Source: Dipylidium caninum (lineage: Eukaryota > Platyhelminthes > Cestoda > Cyclophyllidea > Dipylidiidae). Taken from it: a DNA stretch of 64,000 nucleotides. Where the stretch lies: NCBI GenBank assembly GCA_017562135.1, contig QEYB01000190.1:1-64000 (forward strand), read 5' to 3'. Below, one piece after another: positions 51,701 to 61,851 of this stretch. The first letter of the stretch is position 1; the number at the start of each line of letters is the position of its first letter. The notes under the pieces were generated by a model, which worked only from the letters and a program-made list of their open reading frames with translations, ran no database searches and was not told the DNA's origin. The translations under genes and the position numbers were made by a program.

Positions 51701-52439
51701 AATTGTTAGTCATCGTCAAATGCAATAAGCTCATACGGATTCATATTTTATCTCAGTCGCCTCACTTTGTGACGACGGACCGGTTAAGCGCCTATTCAGT
51801 AGATTCTCTTGTTCCATGAGTTTACATCGCTGTCAGTAGCATCTTCCAGCAAGCTGGAGTAGTAAACGCATTAGTGCAGCACGGCAGGCTGTTGATGCGT
51901 TGCAGATACGCCACATAACAACACAGCAAAGCTTCTTACCTCCGAGTAGATGCTCCTTCGCAATGAGCGTGGTCCACACGGAGCACCACCCATATAGCCT
52001 GAAGGGCAGGAGCTGTGGCAGTAGGATGTTAAAGGCGGAAAGGCAGAGGAAGGCGATGTCCTCTTCACACCGCCACACAACCTCATCTCGGCAGCAATCA
52101 TTCGCCAATGACGCAGTCACTAGGCCCATGTATTGACTAAGGGTATTTTTTAATGTCTGCTCAATCAATCTCAACCTCTTTCTCTGCCTCGCATTCAACC
52201 CACCACATTTCACTGTCATCACGTGGCAGATAACGCCAAGATTGCACCAAACTGGAGGTAGACTTGTTTGAGCTGCGTCATCATTTCCACCACAACCAAC
52301 TGATCGTATATGCAGAGTAGCAAGACGGCGTGATTGGATCATTACGTGAAGAAGATAATGAGGAGGAAGTACTTGGAACACGAAGTAACTAACAGTAAAT
52401 GTTGATGGAGCAGCTAGTTAATATAATAATAGTAAAAAC
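48741..52439. other. Gene-poor flank with unrecognised open frames
   Basis: No supported gene. The largest open frame is on the minus strand at 51,833-52,381 (182 codons, GTG-initiated if full length). It is rich in Cys and Leu, and I recognise no domain or motif. Others are 49,364-49,726 plus (120 codons) and 50,764-51,111 minus (115 codons). None has convincing splice-site context, codon bias or neighbours. Isolated TATA-like words (for example TATAAAATT near 50,212) have no downstream gene that I can support. Confidence 0.4.
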
Positions 52440-52917
52440 TCCGATTTTTCCTCCTCTTCCTGCGGAGACTTGTGGCTTTAGAAGTAGTGGCAGTGGTAGA
52501 TGGAGGACTGGACAAGGGGGCTAGTGAGGCCAAATGGCACGAATCCAACTCTTGTTTGGTTCATTTAAACCGCCTTGGACAGATTGAACGTCGAATGGGT
52601 TGTCAGGTGCACAAAATTGAAATTTATTTCGGCTTTCATTTGCGACGAGGGATGAGGTGAGCCTGCGCAGAAGTGGCAGGTGGAGGACCGTATATTGCGA
52701 ATAGTGAGCCCAATTGGCACGCACCCAACTCTTGTTCCATTCAGGCAAGCTGTATTCGACAAAATGCACACAGAAGAGGATGACAGGGGCGAAAATTTAA
52801 AATTAGGTTTGGCTCTCAGTTGTGAAATTGGAAAACGTCAGCCTGCGAAGCGGCGGAGGATGGAGGACCGGACAAAGGGGACTAGTGAGGGAAAATGGCA
52901 CGCATACAATTCTTTCT
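52440..52917 (-). repeat. Island of three diverged relic satellite monomers at 180 bp spacing
   Basis: TGGAGGAC occurs at 52,501, 52,681 and 52,861, exactly 180 bp apart. Each is followed by a counterpart of the array segment TTGTGAGGCGAAATGGC: CTAGTGAGGCCAAATGGC, ATAGTGAGCCCAATTGGC and CTAGTGAGGGAAAATGGC. Between them, AATGGGTTGTCAGGTGC and AAAATTGAAATTTATTTC match AATGGACTGCAAGATGCG and CAAATTGAAGTATTTTTG of the array. The third unit has a weaker equivalent. The copies are strongly diverged from the array and from each other, but keep the monomer length and the orientation of the right arm. They lie 6.5 kb beyond the array edge and abut the 5S-linked direct repeat. They are best read as surviving ancestral monomers. 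Confidence 0.85.
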
Positions 52918-52920
52918 CGT

Positions 52921-53022
52921 GCAGGAGCAGGCGGTGGTTGATGGAATGCTCCACTGGCTGTGTAGCTGGCTGCCTGGTGGTCAGGCCGACTGGACGGGTT
53001 CGTGGGGGACGCAGAGAGGAAA
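52921..53022. repeat. ~100 bp direct repeat, copy 1, upstream of the 5S gene
   Basis: This segment matches 53,604-53,705 at an offset of 683 bp. Shared words are GTTGATGGAATGCTCC, CTGGCTGTGT, GCTGGCTGCCTGGTGGTCAGG, GGGTTCGTGGG and GACGCAGAGA, with a modest number of substitutions. It starts directly after the relic satellite monomers. With its partner it brackets the 5S gene, which suggests a 683 bp tandem unit of 5S plus spacer of which only one full copy remains. Confidence 0.8.
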
Positions 53023-53294
53023 AAAGGAGGGAGGAGAGGGAGAGAACCAGGAAGGATAAGCTGTGTTGGAGTTGGTAGGAGCAGACGCAGCAATGGGGCT
53101 TTGCGACCGTGGCCTGGAGTGTCTTGCTTGTTGTAAGTGGATTGATGAGTCGCCGAGACGTGTGCTGGCTGGTGTATTGTTGGCCGAGCGCGCGCGGGCT
53201 GCGAGGTTCCAGGTTCGAAGTTCTACGTTCGAGGATGGAGGTGGCACTGCGAGGCGGGTGAGATGCTGATTGGCAGTTGGTAGACGTGAAGATC

Positions 53295-53412
53295 GGCAGC
53301 GACCATACCACGTAGAAAATACCGCTTCTCGTCAGATCACCAAAGTTAAGCTACGTCGGGCCGCGTTAGTACTTGCATGGGTGACCGGCTGGGAATAGCC
53401 GGTGTTGCTGCC
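53295..53412 (+). rRNA. 5S ribosomal RNA gene or close 5S-derived copy
   Basis: The 118 bases align without gaps to an animal 5S rRNA as I remember the insect sequence. Recognisable blocks are GACCATACCACG, TTCTCGTCAGATCACC, AGTTAAGC (A box), GTCGGGC, GTTAGTACTTGCATGGGTG (C-box region) and TGGGAATA. The ends form a full 9 bp helix I, GGCAGCGAC with GTTGCTGCC (one G-U). Helix II pairs CCACGTAG with CTACGTCGG; these differ from other animals in a compensated way, which supports a functional origin. Helix III looks weakened: CGCT faces ACCA where CGGT/ACCG is usual. Helix V has two inner mismatches (GCCGCG against GCCGGT). A T4 follows at 53,415. The 5S product is part of the large ribosomal subunit and is made by RNA polymerase III from internal control elements. 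It may be a divergent working gene or a young pseudogene. It sits alone, not in an evident array. Confidence 0.82.
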
Positions 53413-53414
53413 AC

Positions 53415-53418
53415 TTTT
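53415..53418 (+). terminator. T4 RNA polymerase III terminator of the 5S gene
   Basis: CCACTTTTCA follows the 3' end of helix I by two bases. Four T residues are the minimal pol III stop in animals, so the gene has a complete, if minimal, end. Confidence 0.6.
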
Positions 53419-53603
53419 CACACCCTTGTCCGCCTCTTCAATGGCTCTCCTCATCCACAGATTGCCCAAGTCCATGCCCACGCCAACGTCTCCACAATCA
53501 TCCATCCCTGGCAGTGCCGATGGCAGTGTGCAATGTCTGCGGTAGTGCTGTTGCCACTGTCGTGGTCACTGAAACTGGCACTGCCACTGGTTCGGGGCAT
53601 TGT

Positions 53604-53705
53604 GCAGCAGCAGGGGGTTGTTGATGGAATGCTCCGCTGGCTGTGTGGCTGGCTGCCTGGTGGTCAGGCTCTCTGGAGGGGTTCGTGGGTGACGCAGAGA
53701 AGAGG
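53604..53705. repeat. ~100 bp direct repeat, copy 2, downstream of the 5S gene
   Basis: Partner of 52,921-53,022. After GACGCAGAGA both copies run into G-rich GGAGGGAGGAG sequence, then diverge. No second 5S coding region follows copy 2, so if a tandem 5S array existed, it is truncated here. No relic satellite monomer precedes copy 2. The duplicated segment is therefore the spacer piece only, or the satellite-to-5S joint was made after duplication. Confidence 0.8.
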
Positions 53706-53746
53706 GAGGGAGGAGGGAGGGAGGGAGGGAGGGAGGGAGGGAGGGA
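53703..53746 (+). repeat. (GGGA)n tract with G-quadruplex potential
   Basis: At least nine GGG runs are separated by single A residues or AGGA. Four or more closely spaced GGG runs satisfy the usual G4 rule. The tract directly follows copy 2 of the 5S-linked repeat and precedes a TATATAAGG word at about 53,761. Confidence 0.85.
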
Positions 53747-53749
53747 CGC

Positions 53750-54477
53750 AGAGAGGGATGTATATAAGGATGAGATGAGTTTCGTGAAGATATCGGTCAT
53801 TGAGAAGTTTCACTTGCTGCAAACTCCACATAATCCCTCCTTCCCTCCCTTACTCACTCCGCTCTTCCGCCACTCTGCCCTTCCGCAACTCTACACATCC
53901 CAATTTCTCCACACTATGCCTCTCTTACCCGTCTTACAATATCCCAAACTCCAACATTACTCTCTTCTCATTTTCATCCTGCCTTTGTCCTTCGACGCCC
54001 ATCAACCAAGGTCTTTTGTCCGCGCACTCTTGTCCACGTCCTGCGCTCAGTCTATAGGCCCACCATCTAACTCATTTCCAATATGTGCGTATTTTCACCG
54101 TAATAGGAAAACATTGTCAACACTCACTACGCTCAACTCATACTAATGTCTTCAGACTGCAAGCACCTTCGCCAAAGTAACACGAAGGGGAGGGCAAAGT
54201 AGCCACTGAATGAGCTAACTTCCTCTTTCGGCAACCTCTTTTCCCCCTATAAATGTGAACATAAGGTTGCATCGCTAGGAGACATCAATCTGACCATCAA
54301 GCAGGCATGAAAACCGAGTTCCCAACACTTTACCCACTATTTCATCTCAAAATGTCTATAAGTTGATCCAAAGACTCACGGAGGTTCCTATTAACATCTA
54401 CCTCATCAATGACTCGGTCTGGCCACCCTACTTCACGTAGAGGAATGACATTTTCCACTATTTTGCCAATTCGCACG
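53750..54477. other. Pyrimidine-rich non-coding stretch
   Basis: Rich in CT, CCCT and ACC on the plus strand, with many words such as CTTCCGCCACTCTGCCC. Frames open through it only because of low stop content: 53,643-54,146 on the plus strand spans simple sequence and is not gene-like. A CCCTATAAATG word occurs near 54,246 without an obvious downstream gene. A segment at about 53,985-54,045 (CCAAGGTCTTTTGTCC) may be a third, weaker relative of the dispersed repeat described at 54,478. Confidence 0.4.
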
Positions 54478-54632
54478 ATGTGGCAAACATTAGAATGTCT
54501 GTTGAGGAAAGTGCTTCAACCACCAAGCCATCGACAACTCAAATATTCGCCTCAACTATGTCATTTCAACCAAATATTCACCCCAACAGCCAAAACTCCA
54601 CTTTAACACTTCTCCCCAAATTTTACCATTTT
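54478..54632 (+). repeat. Dispersed repeat, copy 1
   Basis: Aligns with 56,056-56,186 in the same orientation. Shared words are GTTGAGGAAA, CTCAAATATTC, CCTCAACTATG, CATTTCAAC, AACAGCCAAAA and TTAACACTTC. The first ~85 bases align without gaps at roughly 80% identity by eye. Copy 1 then carries about 17 extra bases (CAAATATTCACCCCAA). Weaker similarity may continue to about 54,730 (AAAGCCTCCTGAGGACAA against AAAGCCTCTTCACGGCAA). Confidence 0.75.
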
Positions 54633-56055
54633 TACCCGTTAAACATTCGCCCCGATCCAGTCAGTACCAATTCTCACAATTTCCCTCACTTTCGAAAGCC
54701 TCCTGAGGACAATGCATTGTCCACGCCGCTGCCTCCCTGCCTCTCAACTAGTCGCTTCTACCTCCAACACTCTCTTTTAACATTGCCTCCCTCCCTCCCT
54801 TCCTCTCCCCCTCCCTACCACCTTTCCCTCACTCCACCCTTCTTCAACTCGAGTCACCATTTCTTCCCCAATATATACCAAATAACCCCATATATACACT
54901 CATGACATACATACCTGCATACACGCATCTCACTAGGCCTAGGTGAATAATGACTATTTGCACATTTCCATGACCGCACTACCAACTAACAAATGCCCAC
55001 ATAATTATCAAATATCAATGGCACAACACCCACGCCCAATAAATAAATGCTACGTCCAATATGACAAGCACAATGCCAATCAATCCACCTACTAACCTTA
55101 TGATTCCTGCTCACAAAACACTCTACACTAGACACAAAGGAACAACAAGCCCACATTCTAAGAGGAACAATCTTTTATGCAAGAGACTTTCAAATTAACC
55201 AATTACGACTATCAAATACACACGTCCATATACGCAAACATACATACACACATGCATACGTACATACCAATGTAGCCCCAAAACCAATGCAACTCATTGA
55301 TCCTGATTTAAGCAATATAATAAGAACTTTCGCCGCAATTCAATCACTAGTGGAATAGCCAAGAAATGCTACAACAATATGACTTGATGCCGTACATGCT
55401 AACCAAACAACGCTTGCCATCTGATTCCATTATAAACGTCAACAAAAATAAAGGCATATTAGCAAAAAAGTATATTATTTTTTCATTTGTACAGGTGGAA
55501 TAATAATAACAACAACAAGGACAACAACAATAAAGGAACAGCATCAAATATGCCCTACTCCGCTCTCGCATATTGGAAAAAAAGTTAATCCTTGATGGTA
55601 GATATGTAGATAGGTAGAGATAACGAAAGTAAAATCAGAGGAAGACTAAGTGGAAAATAAGTAACGGGCAGAACTCCAACCAGCAAGAAAACTCGCCAGA
55701 TAAGGCCAATCAAATACGGTCACAAGGACATGGACAACGCGTATACACTACAAAAAGGAATGTCTTCGTGCAGAAATATACTCCTCCAAGGTTAAAAGGA
55801 AGGCGAAAACACTACTTTTTGAGCATCTTGATTTATTACACACATAAGGCAATAAGAATAATATCAGACGAGAGGAAACAGTAAGGAAGTAAAACATCTT
55901 ACTTGCTCTTACTCGAGCCTACCTGCCAGGGATACTCATGACGCCGAATCTCCGCATAGGCAATAAGACAAAACAAAGGACAATGCCAATGCCTTTTCAA
56001 CACCTGTGAACACAAAGCAACACACCAGCCGACTTACCAACCAACTCAGTCCCCA
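54633..56055. other. A+T-rich flank with simple-sequence tracts, no gene
   Basis: Contains a C-rich tract CCTCCCTCCCTCCCTTCC (54,786-54,818 including its continuation), an imperfect ACAT/TACA tract (about 55,231-55,268), and an AAT/AAC microsatellite (about 55,497-55,535). Open frames are short; the longest, 54,480-54,905 plus, covers repeat copy 1 and low-complexity sequence. Nothing supports a protein or RNA gene. Confidence 0.5.
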
Positions 56056-56186
56056 CATGTCAAACGTTAGAGTGGCTGTTGAGGAAAATGCTTTCACCAC
56101 AATTCCATCCCCATCTCAAATATTCACCTCAACTATGCCATTTCAACAGCCAAAAGTCCATCTTAACACTTCGTCCCATACTTCAC
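56056..56186 (+). repeat. Dispersed repeat, copy 2
   Basis: Partner of 54,478-54,632. The gap-free core keeps one frame open in both copies, with conservative changes (for example Val-Glu-Glu, Gln-Ile-Phe and Ser-Thr-Met at matching places). That could reflect a former coding element, but chance is possible over ~28 codons. The copies are 1.58 kb apart. No terminal repeats or target-site duplications are visible, so the class of element is unknown. Confidence 0.75.
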
Positions 56187-56799
56187 CCTTCGCCTACACG
56201 ACACACCGTCGTCTCTTGTCCCAACTATACCCATCCTCATCATTCCTCATGCTTTCCAAAGCCTCTTCACGGCAAAGCTTTGCCCATGCGGTGAAGATAT
56301 CCCCACTGACCAGTTTATCCAAAAGTCACCTTTCCATACTTGCCAATACAACAAAGAGTCTTGACTGCATGTGCGCTATCTGGCGCCACTGACCTCCGAG
56401 AAGCGTCAGCCAACGATGACGTGGATTCAAGCACTTGATACTCCTCACCATGGCTCAGCCAACACCCCTTCGGCTGGCATTCTTCAATCTTCTTTCTCGC
56501 TCATCACTTCTTCCCTTGTACACCCTTACATTACCTGGTTCAATCCCTATTCGACTTAACGTTTTGTGGCCATTGAGCAGCATTTATTATGGCATGTCTA
56601 CAGTCTGTTGGCGGTCCCTTAAGTCCGTGCATGAATAAATGGATGGCTGGACGGTTTTGTAAACGCACCGCATGCTTCTGGAGCGAATTCACTGCCAACG
56701 CCATGAGGTGTTGTAGTGTACGTGCGCGCTCTCTGCGTTAGAGGTCTTTGCCAGCCTATACGGCATCGTCACTTAACTGCGTTTAATAATGCACGGCTT

Positions 56800-56880
56800 G
56801 AAGGCATTGGTTGGCGGCTAGCGCTTCCATCGCAAAATGTCAGATACTGAGCACCACCAGAGTGGGGTTTGTATCCTCAA
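56800..56880 (+). mobile_element. Possible tRNA-derived SINE head
   Basis: TGGTTGGCGGCTAGCGC at 56,808-56,824 resembles the tRNA D-arm/A-box region found in many animal SINEs (TGGCTCAGTGGTTAGCGC type), with about one base missing. GGTTTGTATCC at 56,866-56,876 resembles a B box (GGTTCGAATCC). The order and ~58 bp spacing suit a SINE or a long-variable-arm tRNA relic. No acceptor stem closes, so it is not a tRNA gene. No poly(A) tail or target-site duplication was found. A single copy in the window cannot prove a SINE. Confidence 0.28.
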
Positions 56881-57597
56881 TTTTATACCTACTGTTGACA
56901 AATCAGTTATGGGAGGTGCGTGCTCTGTTTATTTGATTCAGTGTGGCAGTCGCGCTTCCACTAGAGTCAGCGCGTGTATATGTTGACAGTGTCATGAAAT
57001 TCTCCATTCCTCCTACTGCGCATTGCCGTGTTCTAGAACGTTGCTGTGTGCCCCAGAGCCTATCTGCCTGGACGTTGGTCTTCGCCGGAGTACGGACTGT
57101 TGACTGTGTGGATGACCATTCCGGGAGGCTGAGTCTTGCACCTACCCGTCTACGAGTGTATGGACGTGAGTGTGCAAGGGAGGCGAGACGGCGAGGAGGG
57201 TGTCAAGTGAGTGGGTCGGGTAATGCCACGCCTAGGCGCTGGCGTCTCCAGGGAAGCCATGCTCAGGCCCAGGCGTATGCAGGTCTCGTACACAGACGAG
57301 TGCACATTATTGTACTTGACGGTGATGCTGGAGCCGAGGTGGCTTTGCCAGTCGTCGGTTCCATCGGGCTTCTTCTGCCTATTTGTGAAGGCAGCCCAGC
57401 TCTGCCTTGCCTTTCAGTTTGCTTCAGTGGATGGGTGAGTGCACTGAGTGGAATGGTGGCGGTGAGTAGGCGCGGTCGCTCTCTCGAGTCGGTGCGTGCG
57501 TTGGCTGATTGTCGGCACCTGCGGTCTGTCAACCACCGGTGACTGCCCAGTGCGGGTAGATTAGCGTCGACGAAGACTAGGGGAAATATAGTTTGCT
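56881..57597. other. G+C-richer stretch, no supported gene
   Basis: A 199-codon plus-strand frame (56,943-57,542, GTG start) fills most of this stretch. Two other frames (57,211-57,438 plus and 57,263-57,532 minus) are open through the same bases, showing that stop-poor composition is the cause. A fair splice donor CAAGTGAGT occurs near 57,205. I recognise no domain in any frame. Confidence 0.4.
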
Positions 57598-57858
57598 ACA
57601 ATGGGCAAGAAGAATCGCCCATGATTACACGTTGACACCTGAAGAGATAGAGAAAAGACCTGATAAAATTGTTGCTTTCTTGGTTGGAAGGCGAAAAAAT
57701 AACTAATGAGAGATTCACGATTGAACAATTAGCGGGTTGAGTGATTCCCCATCCGTATAATCTACGTCCTATGCACGACATTGTATGAGTAAGTTATTCT
57801 TCCTGATTTAATAGAACCACTCGAAATAGAGACTCGAGTGCATTTTGAGTGTAACAAA
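57598..57858 (+). pseudogene. Coding-like fragment related to the 61.9 kb locus, with in-frame stops
   Basis: In one plus-strand frame the start reads Leu-Gln-Trp-Ala-Arg-Arg-Ile-Ala-His-Asp and continues through LTPEEIEK to LVGRRKNN and a stop (about 57,694). After ~70 unrelated bases a second piece (about 57,755-57,852) reads IIYVLCTTLYE, a stop, then ILPDLIEP and VHFE. Both pieces match the minus-strand protein frame at 61,855-62,020 (EWVRRVTHD, LTP, SIINVQCMTLF, IPPELIKT, AHFE) in the same order. Similarity at both DNA and protein level, with stops and an insertion here, indicates a broken copy of a shared gene or element. The family is unrecognised. Confidence 0.45.
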
Positions 57859-60800
57859 AGAACAAATATAATCATTTTCGGCTGCTTTATCACACCAAAG
57901 GGCCTCCTCCGAGATAATCTTGGGTTGTTGTTGTTTTGGTTTTTGCTCCCCCACGACGAGCATTCCAACCGGTGTGATGGCGTCTGAGGTCCAGGAGGCT
58001 TCAGAGGCTCTGCCATCAAGCAGCGTGGCGAGCATGATGAGTGCGACTTCCTACGACGGTGGCGAGATGCATTCCCTCGACGTTGACGTTGAACCATTCT
58101 GTCATACCGGGCGCCGGAGAAGAGCAGCAACTCCTCGATCCTTAGGCCAGAATGCATCGCAATTTAACTGCACCTCAAGCAGTTCAGCCGCTTTACATTC
58201 AGGATAAAGTATATGCACGACCTCGAAAAGAGAGCATTGTGCACGGACGAAGGAAGCACTATTTTTCATTATGTAGGGCGGCTATGCTTAGTTGAGGACA
58301 AAGGAAGTCGATTTCCCCCAGACACTACCACAGAAAGGGTACCCAGCTACTCCTCATGATTTCGAACGATATAAGGGTCAACCTTAGTCAACAGACTCTT
58401 CACTGAAAGAAGTGGTGAGTCACTTACTCAAAAAAACCCTCAAACAAAAGAAACTGCACGAAATATTTTGCATTCAGCCTTAGAATTCAAAAGTTATTTC
58501 AAATGGAACTGCAACTGTTGGTGAGAAAGTCCAGTTGGCGAAAGGTCCACGGAGATCTCGCCTCCTCAGCAGTGACTAAGTCTACCTTCGGTGTATCTTG
58601 GTTGTGCACTGACCGCCTTCCTCCTCTCTCTTATCTCCGCTCCACCGACACGTTTCGCCCTCTTTCCACACTTCAGCACGCCACTCCCCATTGCGCAAGA
58701 CGGTGTCGCCAATCCACCGGGTTGTTCTTCCGCCCATTCAGTGCATGACTTCGCACGGGTCCGAAGACGAGAGAGACTGAAGAGGTTATGTAGCGTAAGA
58801 ATGCCACCCGGACGAGACGAGCGTTGGACGGAGCAGAAGGAGGAAGACGAAGTCTTTGGTGACGAGACAAAATGACACACGGGGAAGGCGACGAGGTGGA
58901 CGATGATGCGCTGCAATGTAAAATCCTCCAAATCCTTAGAAATCCTGTGCACAGGCGATTGATCTGTCTGCAGATGCGATGCTGTCCAGTAGAAATCACC
59001 TAATCCTCCCTCAGATCGCCTTCGTCGGCGTCATGACGCCTACCTTCCATATCTACTGGTGACTTTTGTTCCATTGAGTCCTGCAACCGTATCTGCTTCC
59101 TTAGAAGAGCAGCGACAATAGACGCATTTTGTGACTTCTACGTCCTACTGTGCGCACCTTCAATGGGGCATTTCGGGCAGTCGAACCGTGTACAATTGCA
59201 TGCTGGGAAGAATTGCGCAATAGGTAGATTTTGACATACGATTTACACACTAAAGCTGATTGAAAACCATCCGAGAACCTTGGTGAGTTTAAAATTGTTC
59301 GCTTGTTGTCCGATTCTTTTGGCATGGGAGCATCAAATTCGCTCAAGATAAGTTATGGCCGCCAATTCGATGCATTCTTTCTCTGTTCGTCAGTCTCGTG
59401 GGAGTTAGTTACTCGCTTTTCCTTCAGCACCTTTCCCCGCCGTATCTCGCATTCCTTACTCGACTGTACGTTAAGCCGGAGGAAGCTCCTCCGGGGTATA
59501 TCAAATAGATCATGCTCTCTACCAACCGCTACTCCCCCCACTTTCGTCTGTCATTTCGGGAGGCGAAGCCCGAAAGCGTCAGCGAATTGGGATGCAAACA
59601 TGTTAGCGGCAGTGACTAGCAAGCGGGACCCGGTTTTCATTCCAGCAAGACATAATTTTGCCGTCATTCAATGCCGCCTTCCCTTACCACAGTTTCTCCT
59701 CTTGCCCTTCAGCGCCACTCTCGTCCCGTTCTCCTCAACCATTTGGTTTAATTTTCCTGTTCCCCTTCTCTGACTTGTGAACTTCAGGACAGGCACCAAA
59801 GTGGCATGCGTGGCAAACAGAAGGCACAGGCCGGAAAAAATGGTAGCAATTAGACTCAAACACTTGCTGCATTTCGTTATTCAAGGGACTCTAGGGGGAG
59901 GGAGGGAGTGGGGATTTAACACCCTGAACTACTGAGTCAATTAAGCGATTTTCTTCGCTTTCTCACTGCTCCGTCTCCTGCTCCGCTTCCGTCTTCGTCC
60001 CGAGAAGTCACAGGGAGAGGAGAAAAGGCGAAAGGAGAGTTGACAAATAAGTACAATTTGGCCGTCACTCACTTTGCGAGGAGCAGTTTCTCTGTTGCCG
60101 TCACAGACTGAGTATCACCGCATCAGTTGCAGCATCCACGGAGAAAGCAGGTTCGTGAAGCTGTTGGTGGAAGGAATTGAGACAACCAAGAAGAGCAATT
60201 GGGAACACGATCAAGTCTCGTTGCAGTGCATAACACCAATCCACTGCACGTCCGTTGACTTAGTTATTTAAAGTGTTAAGTCTCCACTCGAGACAATGGG
60301 TTCACTGCAAAAACAGCTCGGGAATTGTGCGCCATTAAGGTTCGGGGCAGTGGGGCGAGAGTGGCGGTGAGAGGCGTCGAAACCGATTTCGCTGCGAGGT
60401 ATTTCACTTCACGCCGTCTGTGCATAGAATGTCTATGGTGACATTCCTTCCCAGGTGCTGTCCTCGCTGAAGATTTTCTGTCGCGAAGTCTCTGATGCAG
60501 AGGTAAACCGCCACTCCTGCTCGGGGCAGCAACAGCCGGAGTATAGAACGGGAACTGAACAATTCATCTCCTCTGGCTTCTTTACCCTGCCATATAGACA
60601 ATGAAATATGGACCATACGGCTTCTTCCGGAGATTGCTTGACAGACAGCATTCCCGCACCACCAAGCGCAGAGTGCAGCGAGAAATGACGCTATGGAAAG
60701 TGCAGTTTGCAGCGCCGACTTGGTCGAATTCGAAGAAAACTCCGTGAAGGCGCCCTAAATATGCGAGAATGTCTGTTAGCTTCTTTGGACTGCAGCTCAA

Positions 60801-61851
60801 ATAGTCCTCGCGAGGCGGCATTCGAGATTGGAGACCAGTCGTCATCCTCGAGTGGTCCAACCGCCTCCAAAACTCATTGACGAACTGTGACTGGGTGTCA
60901 GTTAATGAGTTTTATTCGCGGTTGACTTCTTCTCTATGCTGAAATCCTCCTTACAACTCGCTACATGAAAGATATCAAGTTTGGTTTTCAGAAACTTGTT
61001 AATCTCTCTATCGACATGTGAATAAAACTAATTTCATCGAAAAAAGACGCAGAATGACTTTGCGTGTCGACACATTAGTAAAAGCACAATATAGGGCTGA
61101 GACAGGACTTAGACAGAAAAAAGTAATTCCATCGTAACTCTTGTTTGTAGGTTATCATTACTCTGCACATAATACACCAGTTGTCTTTGTGACTTCGGCG
61201 AGAGTGACTCTTGTCCATTATGCCAGTCGGTGGGAATAACAGTCTTCGTGCGAGTGCAAAATCGCCATTTCAAATGGGTAGGTTGAAGAAAAGGTGTAAG
61301 GTGAGGCTTCCAGCTACGAGACATGGCTACATGTAGAAGCGTTTACAGTCTGTACGTGCGGGGGACGAAGGAGTGGCCAACTTCTCCCCTAACATGAATA
61401 TTCAGCTTGGCAAGGAGGGCAGTCTCCGAGTGGGGACGTAACGAGGCGCAGAAGGAGGAAACGCAGCCAACTCGATTCATCGGTGACTGCGCCACCTCAC
61501 CAATCAAACAGCATCCACCTCCACTTCTATGTCTGATTCAAAACAATAACATCAACTGCCTTCGAGATGCTGTCGCCAACCAACGGCCTCTCCTACGCCT
61601 AACCAACTAAAAATTCCCACCTTAATTGTCAAACTCATTTAGCCTTACTTCTTGTCCACGTTGTCACTTGAGGCAAACATTACCGAGGGATTTGAAATAA
61701 CTAATAAGAATATGGTGAATAGTGAGGCGGAGAGGGCAGAGTCTTCTGTTTTGTTGAGAATCGCGACTCCAAATGGTACTCCCTCGGGTTTATTGGGCGC
61801 TGATGCACCTCACGCGGTCTCGGAAGGTGTAATTCACCCTTTCTCTATCCC
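57859..61851. other. Gene-poor flank with unrecognised open frames
   Basis: The longest open frames are 59,303-59,773 plus (156 codons), 58,566-58,952 minus (128 codons), 57,920-58,207 plus (95 codons, Ser-rich) and 60,582-60,860 minus (92 codons). None shows a domain I know, and several overlap others on the opposite strand. A short GGGA tract, GGGGGAGGGAGGGAGTGGGG, lies at about 59,894-59,913. No RNA gene was seen. Confidence 0.4.

Noticed and set aside
51833..52381. 182-codon minus-strand protein
   Set aside because: No ATG at the start of the frame, no known motif, no splice context or neighbours. It is kept only as a note in the gap description.
53175..53225. tRNA gene just upstream of the 5S (TTGGCCGAGCGC and GGTTCGAAGTTC)
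   Set aside because: The A- and B-like words are only about 30 bp apart, and no acceptor or anticodon stem can be drawn around them.
56943..57542. 199-codon plus-strand protein
   Set aside because: Two other frames are open over the same bases. The composition explains the lack of stops, the start would be GTG, and no domain is recognisable.
58566..58999. Overlapping 94-128 codon frames on both strands
   Set aside because: Mutually overlapping frames with low-complexity Ser/Arg-rich texture. No one frame stands out.
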